Assembly (NCBI GenBank): GCA_946631295.1 | Contig: CAMOZY010000008.1 | Coordinates: forward strand, 1-64,000 | Source of the DNA: an uncultured Lachnospiraceae bacterium | GTDB taxonomy: Bacteria > Bacillota > Clostridia > Lachnospirales > Lachnospiraceae | Length of the DNA: 64,000 bases | Direction: 5' to 3' | Shown: positions 8,908-16,442 of the stretch, piece by piece | How positions within the stretch are numbered: position 1 is the first letter of the stretch | Layout of the letters: every line of letters begins with the position of its first letter | Position numbers and translations under genes: made by a program | Notes under the pieces: model-generated | The model's input: the letters and a program-made list of their open reading frames with translations, nothing else | Told to the model about the DNA's origin: nothing | The model's database searches: none

Positions 8908-8936
8908 TTGCGCGGGCATAAATTTTTCTATAGAAT
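8908..8936 (+). promoter_or_regulatory. Possible promoter immediately before the beta-helix gene
   Basis: TTGCGC and TAGAAT are separated by 17 bp. The -10 ends 7 bp before the GTG start codon, so transcription would begin at or next to the start codon. Confidence 0.4.
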
Positions 8937-8943
8937 ATAGTCC

Positions 8944-10134
8944 GTGAAAAGAAATCCTGCAGACAATCTTTTTTTGCGCCTGTTATGCGGTATCACAGCC
9001 GCATTATTTCTGATACTTGTAAAAGCAGTCCCCGTAATGGCAGCTGATACAGATATCGTCAGTCTCTGGAGCATGTATGCTCTTCAAAGCGGCAAAAATC
9101 TCCTTATGGTATCTCAGAATATCCCCGGAACTTTTGATACCGTAACAGGTGCCGTAACAGCAGCATCAGACGGTGATATCATCCTTATTTTCCCCGGAAT
9201 ATATGAAGAAAGCCTGGACATAAGAAGCAAGGATATCATCCTTATAGGAACGGACAGAGACTCGTGCATAATCAGATACAACACCTGTGACTACCTCTAT
9301 CCCGTCCTCAACATCTCATCAGGCGTCTTCTGCAATCTTACACTTTACGGATACAGAGAACCGGATGCTCAGGAAAAGCCCTATATCGATGCTTACCTTG
9401 TAACCCCCGAAAACGTCAATAACTATTTTGCGGGATATACGGTTCATATAGATGACGACCGCGAGTATGGCAGATCCGTAATGTTCAGCAACTGCAGCAT
9501 TGTCTCTGAAAACAGCAACTGCATCGGAATGGGACTCAGGAATCATTTCACCGCAGCCTTCTCAAACTGCTCCTTCAGATCAACAGGATGCGCCGGAATA
9601 TTCTATGTGCATGATTCGGCCAATCCCTTATTTGCGGGAACAGATATGCATCTGATCTTTACTGATAACATTTGGGAAAATTATGGCTATCCTTACCTGA
9701 TGCTGATGACTTCACTTAATCCCGCAGACCGCATTGAAGTCACTTTCAAAAATGTCACAACTTACTGCTACGCTTCCAACAAGGCAGATCTTTACTACTA
9801 TGACAACTCCTACACAGGTGCGGATATCAGGACTATCAATACATTTCCGGGACTATTTTCTGCAACGCCTGTTTATGCGGAGCAGTGCAGATTCGGGACG
9901 AGAATGGCACAGCTGAAGGCACATACCCCGTATGATGCTCCCGGCATCTATTACATTTATGATGAAGCTTACGCAAAAGAAGATACGACTCCCAAGACCC
10001 TGTACCCCATATATATCAGGAATCCTCTGGATCTTCCGGGATTCGGATGGGGAGGGAGCTTTTGCTATTTCCTTACACCGGACAGCTCCGGAAACACACT
10101 GTCCGAGATGAATTATCCCGTACTTAACGGATGA
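8944..10134 (+). CDS. Secreted parallel beta-helix (pectinesterase-like) protein
   Basis: The protein has 396 residues and begins at GTG; an in-frame TAG six bases upstream excludes a longer form. A signal peptide (about 1-33, ending VMAAD) indicates secretion. The segment TVTGAVTAASDGDIILIFPGIYEESLDI is typical of the first turns of pectinesterase-like right-handed beta-helices. The later body is rich in Asn, Tyr and short beta repeats. The active-site Asp/Gln set of true pectin methylesterases is not evident, so the activity is unknown; carbohydrate binding or hydrolysis is an inference. There is no ribosome binding site, which fits a leaderless mRNA. No downstream gene is cotranscribed. 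Confidence 0.65.
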   Translation: MKRNPADNLFLRLLCGITAALFLILVKAVPVMAADTDIVSLWSMYALQSGKNLLMVSQNIPGTFDTVTGAVTAASDGDIILIFPGIYEESLDIRSKDIILIGTDRDSCIIRYNTCDYLYPVLNISSGVFCNLTLYGYREPDAQEKPYIDAYLVTPENVNNYFAGYTVHIDDDREYGRSVMFSNCSIVSENSNCIGMGLRNHFTAAFSNCSFRSTGCAGIFYVHDSANPLFAGTDMHLIFTDNIWENYGYPYLMLMTSLNPADRIEVTFKNVTTYCYASNKADLYYYDNSYTGADIRTINTFPGLFSATPVYAEQCRFGTRMAQLKAHTPYDAPGIYYIYDEAYAKEDTTPKTLYPIYIRNPLDLPGFGWGGSFCYFLTPDSSGNTLSEMNYPVLNG

Positions 10135-10208
10135 TTTGTGCAAAATGATATCACGGGGTTAAATTTTAATACAAATTGCTGATTTTTCAGTATTTAAAGG
10201 CAATTTTA

Positions 10209-10238
10209 TTGACAGATTGAGCAGTCTGATGATAAGAT
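10209..10238 (+). promoter_or_regulatory. Putative cspA promoter upstream of the leader hairpin
   Basis: A perfect TTGACA and TAAGAT are separated by 18 bp. No other credible promoter lies between the hairpin at 10267-10325 and cspA, so the cspA transcript should carry an mRNA leader of about 165 nt. Confidence 0.55.
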
Positions 10239-10266
10239 TCAAAAAGATTCAGGTACGGGTGTGATC

Positions 10267-10325
10267 TCACATATTTTTGTAAATCACCTCTGTTGTGATG
10301 ATTTACAAAAGTATGTGATTTTTTT
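10267..10325 (+). terminator. Terminator-like hairpin in the cspA leader (candidate attenuator)
   Basis: A 22-position stem (10267-10288 with 10297-10318) has one G-U pair and one mismatch and an 8-base loop, followed directly by T7. The 3' arm AGTATGTGAT (10310-10319) can instead pair at 9 of 10 positions with ATCTCATACT (10331-10340), which would leave the U tract in a loop. This gives two mutually exclusive folds. It could also simply terminate the beta-helix gene. Confidence 0.75.
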
Positions 10326-10411
10326 ATAGGATCTCATACTGAATCATTAACGGGTCACAGACCCACATTTTCAAGAGGGGATAATATCCCAAGGCTTTAA
10401 GGAGGCACTAA

Positions 10412-10624
10412 ATGAACAAGGGAACTGTCAAGTGGTTTAACGCACAGAAGGGTTATGGTTTCATCACCGATGAGGCTACACAGAAGGACGTATTCGTACA
10501 CTTCTCCGGCATCAACTCTGATGGATACAAGACTCTCGACGAGGGCGCTACCGTTACCTTCGATATCGAAGTTGACGAAGCAAAGGGCAAGGAGCGCGCT
10601 GTTAACGTTACTGTACAGAAGTAA
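10412..10624 (+). CDS. Cold-shock protein, CspA/CspB family
   Basis: The 70-residue protein is a single OB-fold cold-shock domain. The RNA-binding motifs KGYGFI (RNP1) and VFVHFSG (RNP2) and the starting KGTVKWFN are intact. It binds single-stranded RNA and DNA and acts as an RNA chaperone. AAGGAGG lies 7 bases before the ATG. Expression is probably controlled in the long leader, which carries a terminator-like hairpin and two smaller palindromes (GGGTC-ACA-GACCC and GGGATAATATCCC) before the ribosome binding site. It is followed by a strong bidirectional terminator shared with aguB. Confidence 0.97.
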   Translation: MNKGTVKWFNAQKGYGFITDEATQKDVFVHFSGINSDGYKTLDEGATVTFDIEVDEAKGKERAVNVTVQK

Positions 10625-10667
10625 ACCGTTTGAATATAGATAAATATATTCACTAGGACAAAAAACC

Positions 10668-10705
10668 CAAAAGCGGATGGCATTCAGCCATCCGCTTTTC
10701 TTTTA
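10668..10705. terminator. Bidirectional terminator between cspA and aguB
   Basis: A 12-bp perfect stem AAAGCGGATGGC / GCCATCCGCTTT with a 5-base loop has T-rich flanks on both strands. Confidence 0.92.
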
Positions 10706-10717
10706 GTCTGTAATCTT

Positions 10718-11590
10718 TCAGTCTGTGATCAGTCCGTACATCTCAGGTCTTCTGTCCCGGAAGATTCCCCATTCAAGTCTTTTGCTGCGAAGCAGTTCAA
10801 AATCATACTCTGCAGTTACGATCTCTTCTCCGTCATTTCCCGCTTTTGCGATCACATCACCTGTCTCATCCGTAAGGAAGCTCGTTCCATAGAATTTAAG
10901 TGAGCTGCTCTGCCCTCCGTTTTCTTCGGTGGGAGCAACCTCTTCCGTTCCATATCTGTTGGCTGCAGCGACGGGGATTATGTTTGCGGCAGAATGACCC
11001 TGCATCGTTCTCATCCAGTGACCCGAACTGTCACCGCCAAGGATCGGTTCGCTTCCGATAGCCGTGGGATACAGGATGATATCCGCACCAAGAAGCGCAA
11101 GGCTCCTTGCAGTCTCCGGGAACCACTGATCCCAGCATATTCCCATTCCTACTCTTCCGTATGTCGTATCAAAAACCTTAAATCCCGTATTACCCGGAGT
11201 AAAATAGAACTTCTCCTGATAGAAATGATCATCAGGGATATGTGTCTTTCTGTATATTCCGAGGTTCTTTCCGCAGTCGAGCATCACAACGGTATTATAA
11301 AGAACCGTTCCTGCTCTTTCATAAATGCTTACGGGAATAACGACAGAAAGCTCTTCGGAAACACCGGTCAGTGCATTTACGGCATCATTTTCCGAAACGC
11401 TCTTTGCAAACTCATAATAATCATATCTTCTTTCCTGGCAAAAATACTGTCTTTCAAAAAGTTCGGGAAGAAGAATGATCTTCGCACCGCCCTCTGCTGC
11501 TTTTCTCACAAGCCTTATCGCCTTATCGATATTTTCCTGAACAATGCGCGTACAGCTCATCTGTATTGCGGCAACTTTTATCTCAGACAT
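10718..11590 (-). CDS. aguB: N-carbamoylputrescine amidase
   Basis: The protein has 290 residues from the MSEIKV start, which has AGAGAGGA before it; the ORF's longer start is not supported. It is a nitrilase-superfamily amidase with the Glu-Lys-Cys triad in LPELFE, KTHIPDDHFYQE and GMGICWDQWFPE. It hydrolyses N-carbamoylputrescine to putrescine, CO2 and ammonia in the cytosol. It is the last gene of the polyamine operon and directly follows aguA, which makes its substrate. Its length is normal for AguB. Confidence 0.95.
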   Translation of the reverse strand: MSEIKVAAIQMSCTRIVQENIDKAIRLVRKAAEGGAKIILLPELFERQYFCQERRYDYYEFAKSVSENDAVNALTGVSEELSVVIPVSIYERAGTVLYNTVVMLDCGKNLGIYRKTHIPDDHFYQEKFYFTPGNTGFKVFDTTYGRVGMGICWDQWFPETARSLALLGADIILYPTAIGSEPILGGDSSGHWMRTMQGHSAANIIPVAAANRYGTEEVAPTEENGGQSSSLKFYGTSFLTDETGDVIAKAGNDGEEIVTAEYDFELLRSKRLEWGIFRDRRPEMYGLITD

Positions 11591-11651
11591 TCTGAATTCC
11601 TCTCTGTTTCTCACAATCCGGTTTCGTCAAACGGCAGAACCACTCCCTCAT

Positions 11652-12836
11652 TCACATAGGTATCTGCTGGGTTATGCAGTGGATATTGCCACCGCCAAGC
11701 AGGATGTTTCTTGCATCTATCGGGATTACTTTTTTGTCCGGCAGGAGCTCTTCAAGGATCTTAACCGCCCTTTCATCGCTTTTAGCGTTAACGCCTCCAA
11801 ACTGCGGAACAAGCGCGCATCCGTTTGCAAAATAAAAATTCACATAGCTTGCAGCCAGTCTTTCTCCCTCTTCCCTTTCATCCTCGCCGGGTTCAAATAC
11901 ATAATTGTCTATATCTTCCCCGGTACAGCACACCGGGATATCCGGAATCGGGAGCTTATGAACCTTAAGAGTTCTTCCCCTGGCATCGGTCACGCCTGAC
12001 AGATACTCAAGATCAGCCGATGAAAGTTCGAACTGAGGATCATTCTTATCATCGGTCCATGCAAGCACCACCTCACCGGTACGAATGAACGCGGCAACAT
12101 TATCTACATGCTCATTGGTCTCATCCATATATATGCCGCGGGGAAGCCATAATACCTTTTCTATACCAAGGTTTGCCTTAAGCTTTTCTTCTATTTCCTC
12201 CCTGGACAGATTGGGATTTCTTCCGGGTGAAAGAAGGCAGCTTTCCGTAACAAGAAGAGTCCCTTCACCATCCGTATGTATGCTTCCGCCTTCAAGAACA
12301 AACGGAGAAGCATCGATAACTTCGTCTCCCAAAACAGCAGCGAATTTTTTCGCAACCTCCTGATCCCTGCTCCAGTCGGCATAGAGCCCGTCATAAGTTC
12401 CGCCCCATGCATTGAAGTTCCAGTTAACTGCGAGACGCTGATGGGATGAATTACCGGTTTCTTCGTTTTTGTTTTCATCATCCCTTATTACAAAAGTAGG
12501 TCCTGTATCCCTTGCCCAGGAATCATCAGTCTCCATCTCAATAATAGTAAGCCGTTCCTCATTAATGAGACTATCTTCATTGTTGAGCCTGTCCTCACCT
12601 GCAACCCCTTCTTCACGTACATGGCTTTCCCTTGCAAGTGTTTTTAACCTTCCAAGGACATATTCTTTTTTTCCGGGACTGACGATAAGCCAGACCTTCT
12701 CTGTCTTAAGGAGATTCATGATCACGTCCGTAAAAGAAGCCTCGGCACCTGAAGTATCCTTCCCCCAGCTGCCGGGTCTTTCGGGCCATATCATAAGCGT
12801 TCCAAGATGCGGTTCAAATTCTCCGGGAAATCTCAA
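11652..12836 (-). CDS. aguA: Agmatine deiminase
   Basis: The protein has 394 residues, with guanidino-modifying-enzyme motifs: DDSWARDTGPTFV, LEGGSIHTDG, NEHVDN and the catalytic Cys in the C-terminal GGGNIHCITQQ. It converts agmatine to N-carbamoylputrescine. The start codon is TTG (TTGA overlaps the nspC stop by 4 bp) with AAGGAG inside nspC, so translation is coupled. A charged repetitive insert of about 20 residues (RLNNEDSLINEERL, about 75-90) interrupts the N-terminal part and looks specific to this lineage. Confidence 0.95.
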   Translation of the reverse strand: MRFPGEFEPHLGTLMIWPERPGSWGKDTSGAEASFTDVIMNLLKTEKVWLIVSPGKKEYVLGRLKTLARESHVREEGVAGEDRLNNEDSLINEERLTIIEMETDDSWARDTGPTFVIRDDENKNEETGNSSHQRLAVNWNFNAWGGTYDGLYADWSRDQEVAKKFAAVLGDEVIDASPFVLEGGSIHTDGEGTLLVTESCLLSPGRNPNLSREEIEEKLKANLGIEKVLWLPRGIYMDETNEHVDNVAAFIRTGEVVLAWTDDKNDPQFELSSADLEYLSGVTDARGRTLKVHKLPIPDIPVCCTGEDIDNYVFEPGEDEREEGERLAASYVNFYFANGCALVPQFGGVNAKSDERAVKILEELLPDKKVIPIDARNILLGGGNIHCITQQIPM

Positions 12837-14140
12837 GAAAGTCTCTCCTTAAAATCTTCGTAACCAAATGTCCTGACGATCTCAAATCTGTCCTCGTCAT
12901 CAGAATCTTTTTCAAGGACGATGTCCGGCAGCGGCATTCCGTTAAATGTATTATTCTTGACCATGCTGTAAATGGCCATATCCCCGAAAGTAAGGATATC
13001 TCCGACAGCAGGCATTTGAGGAAGCCTGTAGATACCGATCACATCCCCGGCAAGACAGGTTCTCGATGCAAGCCTTACCCACACTCCGCCTTGTTCATCT
13101 GTGGAAGCTTTTCTGACACTTCCGTCACTTTCTGAAATGATATTCTTTTCAGGCACGAAGCTTTCCGTACCGGGTCTGCTTCCCAGGGCTCCGAAAAGAG
13201 GAGGTGTATAGGGCATTTCAAGCACATCAGGCATATGACATGCAGCAGATGCATCCATGATCAGAGTCGGAATATCACTTGTGTTAACTATATCCATCAC
13301 CTTAGTGATAAGCGTTCCCGCATTAAGCGCTATGGCTTCACCGGGTTCAAGATATATCTGAAATCCGTAACGTTCTCTGACTTCCTTCAAAAAAGAGATA
13401 AGACGGCTTACCTCATAATCATCCCTTGTTATATGATGGCCGCCGCCCATGTTTATCCATTCGATCTGTTTCAGTTGCTCTCCGAATCTTTCTTCAACAC
13501 TTTTGAAGGTATCGATAAGAGGCCGGACATTCTGCTCACAGAGAGTATGGAAATGAAGTCCGGTAACACCTTCTGGAAGCTTATCGGAAAGATCATTTCT
13601 TCTTATTCCGAGTCTTGAACCCCTGCTGCAGGGATCATAAATGGCATGCCCTTCCTGAGTTGAGAATTCGGGATTGATGCGAAGTGCGGTCTTTACCTTA
13701 CCTGCTTTCTGATAAGGCTCCCAAACAGATCTGTGAAGTTCAAGCTGCGAAAGTGAGTTGAAGTAAATATGCGAGCATATCTCACACAACTCCTTCATCT
13801 CATCCGGTGCATATGCAGGCTCGAATACATGATTTTCGGTTACATGATCAGATGCTGCATGATCCTCTGTAATATTTTCAGTCACATGTGCGCTTTCTGT
13901 TATATCATGTGCATGAAATTCTTCGCATGAAAGCCTTGCTTCATATATTCCCGAGGATGTGGTTCCGTCGAGATACGAAGCAATAAGAGGATAAACGCGA
14001 TACATCGAAAAAGCCTTCTGTGCAAGAAGTATCCTGCATCCCGACTCATCACGCACCTTCTTTAGTATTTTCAGATTTTGCTTAAGAGCCCCTTCCTGCA
14101 CAATGTAGGAAGGGGTTCTGAGTTCACTGTATTTCATCAT
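12833..14140 (-). CDS. nspC: Carboxynorspermidine/carboxyspermidine decarboxylase
   Basis: The protein has 435 residues, a fold-type III PLP enzyme. The PLP Lys lies in ILLAQKAFSMY (about 40); the substrate and dimer motifs WINMGGGHH, YLEPGEA and LASRTCLAGD are intact. It decarboxylates carboxyspermidine to spermidine. It is about 50 residues longer than usual; much of the excess is a His/Glu-rich insert with two HVTEN repeats (about 85-110) in an otherwise conserved loop. Its ATG overlaps the dehydrogenase stop by one base. Confidence 0.93.
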   Translation of the reverse strand: MMKYSELRTPSYIVQEGALKQNLKILKKVRDESGCRILLAQKAFSMYRVYPLIASYLDGTTSSGIYEARLSCEEFHAHDITESAHVTENITEDHAASDHVTENHVFEPAYAPDEMKELCEICSHIYFNSLSQLELHRSVWEPYQKAGKVKTALRINPEFSTQEGHAIYDPCSRGSRLGIRRNDLSDKLPEGVTGLHFHTLCEQNVRPLIDTFKSVEERFGEQLKQIEWINMGGGHHITRDDYEVSRLISFLKEVRERYGFQIYLEPGEAIALNAGTLITKVMDIVNTSDIPTLIMDASAACHMPDVLEMPYTPPLFGALGSRPGTESFVPEKNIISESDGSVRKASTDEQGGVWVRLASRTCLAGDVIGIYRLPQMPAVGDILTFGDMAIYSMVKNNTFNGMPLPDIVLEKDSDDEDRFEIVRTFGYEDFKERLS

Positions 14141-15402
14141 TAATCAACAAGCACGGGGTTTTCATCAACTACCCAGGGAAGTCCGTAGGTGTTAAGCATT
14201 TCCATGTAAGGATCCGGATCAAATTCATCGGTTGTAAATACTCCGGGCTTCTTCCATAGTCCCTTTACAACGAGTGCGGTTCCGATCATTGCAGGCACAC
14301 CTGTTGTATAGCTGATTGCCTGGCTTCCAAGCTCCTTATAGCATTCCTGATGATCACATACATTGTAGATGTAGATCTGTCTTTCCTTTCCGTCCTTACG
14401 GCCGGTGAAGATACATCCGATATTGGTCTTGCCGACCGTTATGGGTCCGAGACTTGCGGGATCAGGAAGCAGTGCCTTGAGGAACTGGATGGGAACTATT
14501 TCCTTACCGTCAAAATTGATAGGACTGGTTGAAAGCATTCCGACATTCTCGAGACATTTCATGTGAGTAAGATAGCTCTGTCCGAATGTCATGAAGAATC
14601 TGATCCTCTTTACGTTCGGGAAGTTTCTTCCGAGAGCTTCTATCTCCTCATGGTGAAGAAGATACATATCCTTTTCTCCGACCTCGGGGAAATTATATAC
14701 TCTCTTGATCTCCATGGGCTTTGTCTCAACCCATTTTCCGTTCTCCATGTAGCTTCCGTTAGCGGAAACCTCACGCAGGTTTATCTCGGGATTGAAGTTC
14801 GTAGCGAAAGGATAACCGTGATCACCGCCGTTACAGTCAAGAATATCGATGGTATCTATCTCATCAAAATAATGCTTTGCTGCATATGCGGTAAATACGC
14901 TTGTTACGCCGGGATCGAAGCCGGTTCCGAGAAGTGCGGTAAGTCCTGCCTCTTTGAACTTCTCTTCATAAGCCCACTGCCAGCTGTAATCGAAGTATGC
15001 GGTAAAGCCCTTCTCCGCACATCTCTTTTCGTAGATAGCTCTCCACTCAGGGTCATCGGTATCTTCAGGTTCGTAATTTGCGGTATCGATATAATCGACT
15101 TTGCACTCAAGACATGCGTCCATGATGGTCAGATCCTGATAAGGAAGTGCCACGTTAAGAACTGCATCCGGCTTATATGAACTGATGAGCTTTACAAGTT
15201 CATCCTTGCTGTCTGCATCGACCTTTGCAGTAGAAAGCTTTACACTTGTTCCTGCCTTCTCGATCTTTTCCTTAAGTTCAATGCACTTGCTCTCGGTACG
15301 GCTTGCTATCATAAGTTCAGTAAATGTCTCACTGTTCTGACAGCACTTCTGAATTGCAACCTGTGCCACACCACCGCAGCCAATAACCAGTAATCTGCTC
15401 AT
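14140..15402 (-). CDS. Carboxyspermidine dehydrogenase (saccharopine dehydrogenase family)
   Basis: The protein has 420 residues with an N-terminal Rossmann motif VIGCGGVAQVAIQKC and the family signatures DTANYE, LLGTGFDPGVTSVF and DCNGGDHGYPFATNFNPEIN. It reductively condenses putrescine with aspartate beta-semialdehyde to carboxyspermidine using NAD(P)H. TAGGAGG precedes the ATG. It lies between speE and nspC, which makes the carboxyspermidine route certain in this operon. The gene is sometimes called lys1 or CASDH. Confidence 0.93.
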   Translation of the reverse strand: MSRLLVIGCGGVAQVAIQKCCQNSETFTELMIASRTESKCIELKEKIEKAGTSVKLSTAKVDADSKDELVKLISSYKPDAVLNVALPYQDLTIMDACLECKVDYIDTANYEPEDTDDPEWRAIYEKRCAEKGFTAYFDYSWQWAYEEKFKEAGLTALLGTGFDPGVTSVFTAYAAKHYFDEIDTIDILDCNGGDHGYPFATNFNPEINLREVSANGSYMENGKWVETKPMEIKRVYNFPEVGEKDMYLLHHEEIEALGRNFPNVKRIRFFMTFGQSYLTHMKCLENVGMLSTSPINFDGKEIVPIQFLKALLPDPASLGPITVGKTNIGCIFTGRKDGKERQIYIYNVCDHQECYKELGSQAISYTTGVPAMIGTALVVKGLWKKPGVFTTDEFDPDPYMEMLNTYGLPWVVDENPVLVD

Positions 15403-15491
15403 TACATTTCCTCCTATATTTTACGCACCTTTCTGCAGCATTTCTGCAGGATCAGTACTATTATTGTTTCATACATTTTTACGAAAGTGTA

Positions 15492-16358
15492 TTATTCTTC
15501 TTCCTTCATGATATCCTCTACATACTTGGGAAGCATGAATGCTCCCTGATGCAGATGTGTAGTGTAATACCATGTCTTTATATTTCTCTTTTCCCAGCGC
15601 TCCGGGTCAAAATCCTTCAGAGGATGATACTTCTTCGATGCAAATCCGAAGAGCCAGTAACCCGCAGGGCATGTGGGAATATGTGCCTGGTAAACTCTCG
15701 TTATCGGGAATGATTTAAAAACCTTCCTGTGCATGGCCCTGCAGTTTTCCTCATCCTCATCAAAGAAGGGACTTCCGTGCTGGTAGACCATGATACCGTC
15801 TTCATGAAGTGCCTTATAGCAGTTCCCGTAGAATTCCTTCGTAAAAAGTCCTGCCTCATGTCCGAGAGGATCCGTCGCATCATTGATGATAAGATCGTAC
15901 TTATCCTTGCATCTTCTGAGGAATCTGAGACCGTCCTCGTAATAGATCCTTACTCTTACATCCTCGAGACCAATTGCATTGTCGGGAAAATATTTTCTGC
16001 ACACATCGACAAACATCTTATCGGGCTCGGCGATATCAATAACCTCGATCTCCTTGTAGTGTGACAGCTCTCTGGCAACACCGCCGTCTCCGCCTCCGAT
16101 GACAAGCACTCTCTTAACATTGGGGTGTACCGCCATGGGAACGTGGACTATCATCTCATCATATGTGAACTCTTCCTGTTCGGAAAAAATAACATTACCG
16201 TTTGATGTAAGAAATTTTCCAAACTCCGGAGAATCAAATACATCTATCCTTCTGAATTCACTTGTTCCGCTGTAAAGATGCTGGTCAACACGGATAGCCA
16301 TCTTAACGTTGGAGGTATGCATTTCCTCGAACCAGTATTCCATTCTGTTTTCTGCCAT
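15492..16358 (-). CDS. speE: Polyamine aminopropyltransferase (spermidine synthase family)
   Basis: The protein has 288 residues. The spermidine-synthase fold motifs are present: EFTYDEMIVHVPM, VLVIGGGDGGVAREL, the catalytic NDATDPLG and GLFTKEFY. The ribose-binding acidic motif is altered: the usual VEID is replaced by VIDIAEPDK. Such enzymes transfer an aminopropyl group from decarboxylated AdoMet to putrescine or another amine. No AdoMet decarboxylase (speD) lies in the window, although a second route to spermidine lies in the same operon. Its real substrate is therefore open; it may make a longer polyamine. Confidence 0.85.
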   Translation of the reverse strand: MAENRMEYWFEEMHTSNVKMAIRVDQHLYSGTSEFRRIDVFDSPEFGKFLTSNGNVIFSEQEEFTYDEMIVHVPMAVHPNVKRVLVIGGGDGGVARELSHYKEIEVIDIAEPDKMFVDVCRKYFPDNAIGLEDVRVRIYYEDGLRFLRRCKDKYDLIINDATDPLGHEAGLFTKEFYGNCYKALHEDGIMVYQHGSPFFDEDEENCRAMHRKVFKSFPITRVYQAHIPTCPAGYWLFGFASKKYHPLKDFDPERWEKRNIKTWYYTTHLHQGAFMLPKYVEDIMKEEE

Positions 16359-16442
16359 AATATTTTCCTCTCAGAAATATCAGACTCAGCGCATTTCCTG
16401 ACTGTCTCTTCGAAAAAGACATCTGTAAATCCGCATAAAACA

